In this document: in pieces, positions 11,427 to 23,200 of the stretch
How the letters are laid out: the number at the start of each line of letters is the position of its first letter
How positions within the stretch are numbered: position 1 is the first letter of the stretch
Source: Heliopora coerulea
Lineage: Eukaryota; Cnidaria; Anthozoa; Scleralcyonacea; Helioporidae
Direction: 5' to 3'
DNA length: 64,000 bases
Assembly (NCBI GenBank): GCA_030142905.1
Contig: JASJOG010000152.1
Coordinates: 310,001 to 374,000 of the forward strand
The notes under the pieces: generated by a model
What the model was told of the DNA's origin: nothing
What the model saw: the letters and a program-made list of their open reading frames with translations, nothing else
Database searches by the model: none
Made by a program: the position numbers and the translations under genes

Positions 11427-14400
11427 TTAATTTCGACGATTAGGTTTCACTGCTTGGTATACTTGGTTTAATTTAACGTGAAGTCGTTCATCACTGTCGC
11501 ACAACTTGTAAGCATTCAAGAAGTGTTTTAGTGCAAGTTGGAGCTGGTCTGATTTCTCGTATCGTCTATGAAAAAAAAAACAAGCAGCAAAAACCGACGT
11601 TTACATCTTGCAAAAATACTTTAATATGACCAAAACTTCTGGTTAGGAAACTTTAAGGAGTAGTTCAGAAACAGAACTACTCCTTAAAGAAAGTCTTATA
11701 ATTAATAAATTAAAACCAATTCTTAACGGGAATATTGGTTCGATGCCTCTTTCCCTCTTCTGATAACACCTTACTGCTGTCTCCCGTGAATTTCCGTTAC
11801 TGTTGTAAATATGTCATCTTAATTGCTATTCGATACTGTTTGTTAATATAAATTTATCTCGTTGTAATCCCTGATCTCCACTCTGAAGATGTTGCTTGTA
11901 GCGACGAAACGTCAGTCAATAAATATGTTTTAAAACTCTTCTAGCCTTCTTTGTTTATGCAACTGTTAATGGTTTACATATGGCGATACTTCGCACAATC
12001 TGCTGGGCATTATTATTCATATTAAAGTTACGGTTTCCGCCTGGACAATCACTCGTAGACATTTTGCAAAAATACTCGGTTGCTGCGAACATGCTAAGTT
12101 TTTGGAATTAGTAAAAGATATAGTTAACTTTCTATGTTACCTTCCACTATTGACGTGCATCTTATAAGCCTCTTGCTCTTCTGTTGACATCACGCATGGA
12201 CAGCGGTGAATGTTAACACGCGTGGAAACGTGCTTTCCACGAGGACAGCAACTTGTTTTGGCATTGAAATGATGGTCACCGGTCGGTTTCAAAACTAAAA
12301 GACGAGTTCATAAGTTTAAACATGATGGAATCACGACCTACATTTTTGTGGTAAACTCAACTGGAAAAATAGAATAGTCTAAGGCAAGCTACAAGCATCA
12401 CGACACCAAGTGTTTACTTGGAAATAGTGTGAGACGAGCACTCAAGGATACCTCCCAACTAGGGTTATCTTCTCTGGGACACGGAATGGTAACCACTAGA
12501 TGACGTTCGATTTAGGAAAAGTTCACGACCTGGGAGTAACTTTGGAGTCCTCAAGACCACGCACGTCGGGCGGGAGAAGCTGTTGAATAAAATAAACAAA
12601 GCTCACCTTTTTCTGATTTATCATTTTGTTTGTGGAGCTTTTTAAGAGAGGTATTAAGTGGAATGTTTTCCTTTTCTCTCTCCTCTCCACTACTCTCCTC
12701 GTCAGAGGCTATTTCCAGTCCTTTCCGAGGTGCTTTCCTGACTGCTGTGATGGACTCGCAACCATCACTGTCGTCAGATGACTCTCCTGCACTTTCACTT
12801 GATTTTGTTCCTTCACTTTTTTTCATCTTCTCTTCTTCGCTGCTCTCGCTGTCGTCTTCATCGCGTGAGTTATCAGACTTTGGTTCTTCATTGGAGGCTC
12901 TAGCTTCCTCATCATCGGTTATCTCACCAGCACCATGATCATCCTTAAACATCACATCGTCACCCACGCTATCTCCAGCTTCCTCGTCATCCTGTTCCTG
13001 TTCTCCAGAGCTACCATCGTTATCCACTTCACCATCCTCTATGGTACCATATTCCTGAGTAGTATTTCCAACTTTTCCACCCTGTTCTCTATTCCCAGTC
13101 ACTTTCTCGGTCACCTTACTGCCCTCCGTCTTACAATCCTTCTCCTCCTCACTATCCTCGATGTCCTCATCCTTAATATTCTTAATCTTTCCACCCTCCT
13201 CACTATCCTCAATCTTTCCATTCTCCTCCTCTTCACTATCCTCAATCATACTTTCCTCCTCCTCACTATCCTCAACGATCCTATCCTCCTCACTATTCAC
13301 AATCTCCTGGTCCTCTTCCTCCTCACTTTCTTCAATTACCCCAACATGGTCATTATCTCCAAGATCACTGTCATTTATAGTAATCACTTCAGCTGAGGTC
13401 TCTTCCTTAGGTTGTTTGTCCTCCTTAAAAGACACGTTTGGTACATCCGATACTTCATCGTTGTCAAAATGTGATGCATTATCTCGGATTTCATATGTCA
13501 GCGGTACTTCAATTCCTTTTCCGCTCCTTCGGTTTTGATTACACATCTCTGATTCTTTATCATCACTTTCAGAACTTGATTCATCACTGGCTCCATGGAG
13601 ATCAGAAGATCTGTGGCTGCCTTCACTATCCACATCTTGATCGACACGGGGGTTCATCCTTACATCAGGAAACTGTGGCGTTGCAAGGTTTACCCAGGGC
13701 ACATCGTCTTTTCCTTCTTCATCTTCAGTTTCATCGTCTTTTTCTTCTTCATCTTCAGTATCGCTACTATCCTGGCCTGGGTTGTCCTGCTTTCTTCCCA
13801 CTTCTTCCAGCAGCACGTTCTTCTGTTTTTCTCCACGATCTCGGTGACGCACAAGAGCCTTTTCATCGTCATCGCTGACATCACTATCTTCAGAAAAGGC
13901 TTCGTTCACCTTATTCCTTTTTAGTCGGTCTTTTACCCGGCTAAAACCAAAATTATCGTCATCTTCTTCACAAGGTAAAGTAAGAATTTCTGAATTGTCC
14001 TCCGCATTACCGCCACTTTCTCTGAAATTCTTTACGTTTTCTTGGATATCGTCGTCTACAGCTACCACTTCAATTTTGTCGAAGTTGTTCTCTTTGTAAA
14101 CATCATGTTCAGTAGTTAATAATTGACTGTCAGTCACGTCGGTTGGCGAAATTGCTTCACACTTTCCACCAGTTTCCGAACTCTCCCGCTTTGATTGCTC
14201 GGAAAGTCGTTTAAATTCATGGGAAGATCCTTTCTTCTGGTTCTTGTTCAGAATTACCTCTGCCATGAGGTCATTTTTCATGGAACCTTCAGGTTCACTA
14301 GACATGCCATTAGCTCGGTTGAAGCGAATGTCGTTATCTGAATTACCTAACACAACTTGGTCTTTGAAATAGAAACCTCGGTGGCTCTTCTCACGATCGT

Positions 14401-17400
14401 CATCGATCATCACGTTAGGAGAACAGTTATCAGCTATTGTGATAGTTGAAAACTGTTCTCCTAACTTGTCTTCGTCCATTTCATTATCCATCACAGTTAT
14501 ATCAATAATCTCTGGAGCTCGAGAAGGCTGAAAGGGAAAAAATGAATTGGACATGATCGAAAATTACCAAATGAAGGTAGACGTTAAATTTCAATCTAGA
14601 AACTAACCTTTTGTCTTATAAGTAAGGTTAGAGTGTATTACATTTACACGCGTCACAATTAAGGGAGAAATCTCAATCAAAATGTTGTGTTTGAAGTTGA
14701 ATTTCTTTCTCTTTTTGTGTAATACGTAGAAAAATGCAATTGTATGTTTGGAGATGGCGGCTTCCTATGTACGTTTCCTTGTTAACTGTCTTGAATTGTC
14801 AGCCTAAAAGGTAAACAGAGCAGGTCGTAGACAGTTACCTGAGCTTTCCTTGGCATAAACCGCTTGGTGTCATTTCTAGATGGTTGAAATACCTCAAGAT
14901 GGTCAGGAATTGTTTTCTGGGGTTTTCTTTGTGGCATACTGGGTGGATTGCCTGTCATATGAACACCACGCCTCTCTGTAGCTTGACTTGATTCAGCTTT
15001 CATAATGTCGGCCGCTCGACGTATCTAAAGGTAAATTGTTGGAGAATTTGACGAGCATAGGTCTGTAAATTAATAAAGTAGGGAAAGGTAAGGTGAAGTG
15101 AGGTGAGGTGAGGTAAGAAAAGAGAAGTAAAATAAAAGAAAAAATGAAGAAAATAAATTAGAGTGGAGTTAATTGAAGTGAAATGAATTGCAGAGAACTA
15201 CAATGAAGTGGAGTAATAAAGTAAAGTAGAATAAAATAAAATATCATAAAGTAAAAGAAAAAGCTAACTAAAGTAAGGCTACGTAAAGACCAAGTTCAAT
15301 TTTAATAAAAGAATTAGTAATTGCTGGTAAAGTAAGAAATCAGAACGATACAAATGTCATAAATTAAAAGTGCGACGTAACATCTTCCCATAAATCTTTG
15401 TCATCCAAGAGACCCACCTTAGTTATAATTCTAGGGATGTGGCGATGATAAAAGTTAACCTAACCTTGTTACCAAAAATCAATTTACGATTTATCTAAAC
15501 TTACTTTTGCCTGGATGACTTCGTCCATCTCCGAAGCGGCGTGTAACTCCTCCTGAGTGGCCACAGCTTCCTTACTAAACATCAAGTCATGATCACTGAT
15601 CCCAAAAATATCCGTCGAGTATAGAAACGCCACGTGTTCATCAAGCTTTGTATCGCTCACTCTGTTTGCCGAGTGCATGTTCTCCAGCTGAATTTGGGTT
15701 TTAGAACTCTTTGGATCGTCCAACACGAATAGTTCTCTGAGCTCATGTCTCGTGAAGTATCTTGACATACCACAAAAAGAAAGGGGAAAAAATGATACGG
15801 CAGTTTTGAGGTCTACCCTTTGTGAAGCTAAATTTGATTTTTAAGAGTGACTTAACCGAGTAATTTAAATTTTAACTAGAGACTGCTATTCAGCTCATTT
15901 CTTACCTGTAAGGATTTTTTGAAGATCCTGTGGTTTGTTTCGTGATGGCTTGCTTGAACACTTGCTTGCGGTAGATCTTTTCTTCTAAACTTCCACAAGT
16001 TATAAGACGATAGATTACCACAGTATTTTTCTGACCAATGCGATAAACTCTAAAGGAAAAACAATACGAGATCTTAGGTCTTGTAAGCTCGGGTGAAAAA
16101 GGTAATTCTAGTTTGTCGTAAGTTAACTTGCGTTAAATTTCGCTGGGGCTGCCAGAACGAGAACTAAAGTTGACATAGTTTAGAATAAACTTCGAAAGCC
16201 ATGAAAATCCGTGCGATGTATCTCAGGAATGTAGTAGCGAGAACTACAAACAAACGAGAACTCAAGGGAGTGCAAATTGTAGAAAACTTACATAAAAATG
16301 TAAGTTTTCTTCACCATGACGACTGTCGGATGCGATTGTTTACTCTTGCATGAGCAAACAACTCTTCACAAGGCATAATTCCTCCTTACTATTCGCTCAC
16401 GAATGGTGTAGTACCTTGTGAAGTGGACTATTGAAAGAAACTAGCAGGGACTAGCATTTACCAAGACGAATATTATCAATAATAATTCAACGCAGATGAG
16501 CTGCTTCCTTTATGTTATAACAAAACATATTCTACAATACCTGTCAACAGCTTGGGCATCAGTTGCTGGATTCCAACTGGGATCAACTAAAACATGGTAA
16601 GAAACAAAAAATACAGAAATTGCCGTCTTACGCCACGTAAAATGAAATTGAGAGAAGAGCATGACACACAGATTAGTTTGTGAAAAGCCAATGTCATTTA
16701 TTGTTTCATTCTACTTCATTTTTTGCCATGTAACATTCCTTAAGACGTGGCCGCGTTCAGCAATATCAAATTGACTGATAATTGAGAGACCGAAGAGTGT
16801 AACAGGCAACGTTTTGGGGAACACCATTAAGCCTTGAGTCGCCAAAAGTTCATGTATGGGATACTAGGTCAAGTTTTCAACTTAACTCTTTTCACCAACT
16901 TCCAGCCGGAATTTCGACATCACGTTTTTTGTAATCTACGTGATCGTTTTGGATTGTAAAAAGTGCATTTTACGCACGGTCAATTTCACAGTCCGCTGCC
17001 GGGCGTCGAACCGTTACCTAAAAGTAGGCAGTATTTGTCGTCCGCCACGGCAATTTAACGTGTCAAAGAACTAAAAACCTTCGTGGCTGGCAATAGACCT
17101 TACCCGAATTCGTTTGAATGGCTATGAAACAATGAATCCCAGTCGAGGTCTGAAGAGACAAAGTTGTGCAAGTGTAAGAAAACGTTGTCTTCTACCTCGA
17201 GCAGGAGCCATTGGATGTGTGGCCATTAGAGCAAATGAGGGGAAGGTCAGTTATTCCACGGTGATATTCATTTGGCAATATTGCCAACACTAAAAGTAAA
17301 AGATTATATAAAATAAAAAAAAAATCCGACAACTAACAACAAGAAGTCTTCGATGAATTAAGTAAACGTTTTCATGCCCAGTTTTTCCAACAGTATTCGC

Positions 17401-20073
17401 AGAATCTGCTGGGACAATGAGACACATGAAATATCAACTAACTTACAAATCACCACTCGATCTGCGGCCGTCAAGGTCAAGCCCACTCCGCCAACCTAAC
17501 AAACGTAATTGGAGTAAAATAAACTAATGAAAAATCTTTTTAACCTATCTACTGACCAAGAGAACAGCATCATAACTCGGTACTCATCTGGAAGTTATCG
17601 AGCAAGAAATCCCGAGAAAAGTTCAACCAACAGGACGGAGAAAGTAAAACACGTTGTCTTAAATTACTGGATCCTATACTTGGTGTTTCAGCAATGAAAT
17701 AACTAGGGTAAAACGTAGTACCAGTAGATATGTTCCAGTACATCTTTTTAACTGTCTTGTCAACTGATTAACAAGCAAGTCATTTCGCACCACCTTGTTG
17801 TAGCTAACCTGAGTCGTTAGAAGAAAGACGCTGTAGGAAGGATTAGTTTGAAACTTGTCTATACGACTTTCTCTTTCAACGATGCTTGTAACTGTACCGT
17901 CAATTCTCATGGTTTTGATGTCCTAATAAACAGAAATAAAACGACGTGATCTAACAATGAAAACGAGTTGTTACATACGGCAAAAACACGTCATGGAACT
18001 GTAAAAATACCATGAGAATCTAGTAATGTTAATTGATGTGGTCAAGCAATTGTACTTCGGTAGTTCAGGAAAATCTACATACGTTGGATGCTTAACTAAA
18101 GGTATATAACTAAAGCCGATTCATACCTTGTCTACCAATACTTTTTGGATAATATCAAGCATTTTCCTCGATTGACTGAACACCAGCGTTCGATGTCCGT
18201 CTTCCTTCAGTCTTTGCAAGAGTTGAACAAGAAAGACCATTTTACCAGATTCTTGAATAAGTTGCTCAACAGGAGGAGCACACCAATGGTTATCTTCAGA
18301 CAAATCGTTATCAGGATCGTACCTGTTGAATGCAAGTTGGAATAATGAAACGTAAGGTAAATAACCTGTCTAGTAAATAGCTGAATATAAACTGGTGAGA
18401 AGACTGTTACAAGCAAACTTCATGAGGGAGTACTTGGTGATATCATTGATATAGACTACGTTAATATAAATGTCCAGCTTACAGCTGGATATCGATTGAA
18501 ATATCGACTCATCTTTTAGTTTGGGATAGTTTTACCGACTTTGCTCGATCTTCGTATACATCTCATCGGCACCAGGATTGCTTGGGTAGCATACAGTGTG
18601 CCGTGATGTAGACATGGTCGTTCAGTAATATCGTGACCAAATTGTTTTGGGTGGATAATCAGATGATCTTATGGTTGTAACGAGGTAACAAGCACTCACT
18701 GTTCTTCATTTAGGCCTAATTGATGACATGCCATTGTCGAAAGAAGTCTTGGATGGTCACAAATTTTCTTCAAGACGTTCAACTCTGCAAGCGGAGACCT
18801 GGTTGTCATTAAAATCTAAAACAAAATACAGGATTTGTAGACTGAATTTAACGCATTCATTCAAGGTTTGACCTTCTGGCCAGAGATATAGTTGGATTTT
18901 ACCTCCTTGACCCTGTCTAACGCCACAAAATCTTTATAAATTCGCAGCTGTGTCTCTGAGAGGTATAGCCAAATAATGAAGTCATTCTTCCTGGTCAACC
19001 GCCCCATTTTAGCTCTGGAAAACAAAACGAAAAACCGTTTTACATAATTATAGAGATTTCGCTAAAAGAAAAGATTCTATATTAGGACTGACAGTGTGTA
19101 TAATTGCCAGGAAATTTTGTAGCTGGAAAACAATGAAAAGGACTGTGAGACGGTCATATCTCCTCCCGGTTCCTCCTTTACTTTGGTCTATCAACAAAAA
19201 ATAAGACTACGAATTGTTACTCTAGAAAACTTTATTCTGCATTATTTGATAATTAGAAAATCCCTGAATCATGCGGACAGCGAGCCAAGCTCTCCTTAGA
19301 TTTGACGCTCTTTGGTGTTTAGTTGTATCAAAGATTTGTCCTTGGGAGAAGAAAATCATCCTATATACAATACTCACTCTTTGCATTCTTCACTGGACTC
19401 TTCCTGATCTGCCGCTTCGTCACAAGGGGTCGGTCCATCTACTTGGTCTTTTGAAAATTTTGGTTTATCTTCTAGAATATCTTTGGTCCGTCTTAGAAAG
19501 TGCGGAGCAATCAGTTCTCGTAAATGAGTAGACATTTCCTGACCAATTCGTTTCTCGTACGCGGTAGCATCGCGCTCTCGTGCCTAAAATGTTACGACGA
19601 TAAATCGATTTAACCGGAAGATTCTCAATAAATTAATAACTTCTCTCTCCTCATTTTGATTCACAGCGAACCACATATGTGAAAACAAGGGTAAAGTGGT
19701 GATCGTTTTCAAATTATTTTTAACAATTTTTCAGTGGTTGGGTCCCTTTAAACAACTACCCATCTTTACATCCATTCATATTATCTACCTATCTACCAAC
19801 CTACCCACCTACCTACCTACCCACCCACCCACCTACCTACCTACCCACCTACCTACCTACCTACCCACCCACCCACCCACCTACCTATGTAGGTGGGTAG
19901 GTACGTGTGTGTGCGTGTGAGTGCGTGTGTGTGTGTGTACGTATATGTAACTTGAAACAAGAACCTTCCACCATCCAGGTTTAAAAATATTTCAATAGAT
20001 TGATCAATAAAAACCTTTAATGTTCAAATCTCAACAATTCAGTGACCTGCCCCTTTCTCAAGGTGACTCTTGA

Positions 20074-20108
<35 letters not shown>

Positions 20109-20219
20109 CTACAGACGGAACCGTTTCGGCCTACTGGGCCTCATCAGTGTAGTGCTGACGAGCAGGATGGAGAAGCCTATATTATATAGGCAACTCAAAT
20201 GTCCCACACTTGTGGTACA

Positions 20220-20273
<54 letters not shown>

Positions 20274-23200
20274 AGAAGTGAGAGACAAAACTCGGATTAC
20301 CTCATAGAACTTTTTAATCATGACAAATTTGTTTCGTATGGCAAGCTAAGTTTCCAACATCCATGCCCATTCCTAGGTCAATCCACCCAACCCTTACCGT
20401 ATCTTACCATTACCCTCTTATTTGGGTTGTTTTGTTCCTAGTCATGGCAATACCAACGCTACCCATCTACGTCAATCTTGTCCACCAATTTCATTCATAA
20501 CAAGTATCATAGATTAATGACATGAATAACGACGGACGGTCACGTCATTGGGCTACCGAAATTCATATTTCAAACGTGTTTCGCTCGCGAGGTTAAGAGT
20601 AAAATATGTGTTTACCCTGACGATTGGGTTCTCGTATTCTTGCTTGAATGACTTTGAAGTACCAAGAAGTTGGCCTCCGCAAACGAAATCAAACAGAGCC
20701 CACATTTCCTTGAAAAATTTAAGAGTAAAGCAAAGTTATCAAGGCTCAGAGATTTAATGAATATCTATAAACAACTGTTATTCTTAATATCAATCTTGTG
20801 AACAAGATAAATCATCAAGCCGTGCCCATGAAAATTTGTCTTAAAGATACTTTAATAACTGTATTACCCTGAGATTATTCTGGATTGGGGTGCCAGTTAA
20901 AATGAAATGGTTTGAAGCTGCAATACCGCGAATGGCTCGGGTAGTTTTGTTTGCTGTGTTCTTGATCTTGTGACCTTCATCGAGAATTATATAATCCTAT
21001 CATAACAAGAAGTAAAAGAAATTGTCATATTAATATTTTTATCATCATCATCATAATTTTTATTATTATTATCAATGTCTCAGGTATGCGCAACAAACTT
21101 ATACATGTAACTGCATTGAGGTTATGTAATCAGAGGGTCAAAACAACTGAACTTAAATTTTAACAAACTCTTGCATCTTCATCACCATTACCACCAACAT
21201 TATTACCATCATTACCACCATCATCATCACCATAACATCACCACCATCATCTTCACAACCACTATTACACATCATCATCATCTCCATCACCTACATAACC
21301 ATCATCATCACCACAATCACAATTATCTCCATCACCATTGTCATCACCATCACCTTCATAACTGTCATCATCATCACAATTACCATTACCACAATCATCA
21401 TCACCACCACCACCATCACCATCATCGTCACCATCATTATCATCACCACCATAATCACCATCACCATCATCATCACAATCACCATTACCACCATCATCAT
21501 GACCACCATAACCATGGCCACCATAATCACCATCACCATCATAATCACCATTACCACCATCATCATCACCACCACCATAAACATCACCACCATAATCACC
21601 ATCATTATCACAATCACCATTACCACCAACATCATTACCATTATCACCATCACCACTACCATCATCATCATTACCAGTATCATCATCATTACCAGCATCA
21701 TCACCATTACCAGTATCATCACCATTACCATCATCATCACCATAACATCACCACCATCATCATCACCATAACATCACCACCATCATCATCACCATAACAT
21801 CACCACCATCATCTTCACAATCACCATTACACATCATCATCATCTCCATCACCTGCATAAACATCATCATCATTACAATCACCAAATTATCTCCATCATC
21901 ACCACCACCACCATAAACATCACCACCATAATCACCATCACCATCATCATCACAATCGCTATTACCACCATCATCATTACCATCCAGTTTAGGGGACGTC
22001 TCCAACAGTGAAAGGTTAAACCTGTTATACTCAAAACTTGAAAGTCACTTACCCACGTGAATTCTCGTCCATATTTGTCTTGACTAAACTGACTGCGACA
22101 TGTGTTTGCCAACCCTTTGGAAAAGAACGTGTTGAAATCACAACGCATTTCAAAAAAATACTAGCAAATAAATGACCACATCTAAACGTATTGTTTATAA
22201 ATTGCACGGGAACCAAATTGCCTTTTGGACACGAAGCCACTACATGCACTCTCTCCTTGCTAACAAAAACCTTTTTCTTCTTTTTATAAACTCGGCTTTT
22301 CAAACAAAACTTGGTGGGGTGGGGTTTTTTTTATAAAAAGGATCCAGGATTTTAACCACCCAGGTGTAAACAGTTTTCTTAAGATTTCGTAACTTTTTCA
22401 CGGCTTTGTCTAAGAAATTGAAGAAACCAATGATGGGACATCAGGAACTTCGTGTGACGAAATTTGCTTCGTCGTCGAAAGTGTCGGTAGTTTCTAGCCA
22501 ATTTACTTCACTACAAAGTCTAATATAACCTAAAAATATAATACTATAGGCAAACATACAATGATAACAGGGTCACTTATCGATCTAAATGCATCAAAGT
22601 AGGAAAGAATGTCCCGCAATCTTGCTTCCACTATCCCGTGAATGACCCCAGCGACCACGACTGCCACGTCCAACAGTGAACCATAATTATCCACAAAGTT
22701 CAATCCGGACCTCTTCAAGTTCCTAGCCAGTCTGTATCGCTTCTCTCCGAACAACGTTCTACTCTCTGCCTCCCCAATGGAACAATGTTCGGCCTTTTTT
22801 ATCCTTTTCCCACTACCTTATTTACATATGACCTATCTCATTACCATTAAATTCTAAGTAAGTAGTCCCATAGGGTTACACTTCATTAAGTTTGGGGGTT
22901 TTTCCTACTGTGAACCTTTTTGAAACCCGGTTTAATCACTCAGTTACGTTGGACTACGTTTTAACCTCGGGAAAAGTTGATTAAATCATGATTAAGAGTT
23001 TCATGAAACATGGCCAGAGAGAATATTATGGAAACTAGGTAATCTTTTCGTTTCTCGATGCCAGCTATGACAGCAACACATGTTTACTCCTTGTTTCCCG
23101 CAACTTATTTGCTGCATAATTTCCGAGAAGTGTTTTTGCAACTGTGGACCAGTTAGATAAATACCGAAACGCATCGTCATCCACGCATAGCCTCAATTTC

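Noticed and set aside
12630..13924. Several + strand open frames of 100-150 codons
   Set aside because: Antisense shadows of the acidic ERCC6L exon; Ser/Leu-rich translation comes from GAA/GAT-rich coding sequence on the other strand.
20109..20441. Open frames with long Tyr-Ile runs
   Set aside because: Translation of the AT microsatellite; the real feature is the hammerhead ribozyme between the AT tracts.
21171..21797. 208-codon His-rich open frame
   Set aside because: Entirely the CAT/CAC microsatellite; all frames on both strands are open because triplets lack stop codons.
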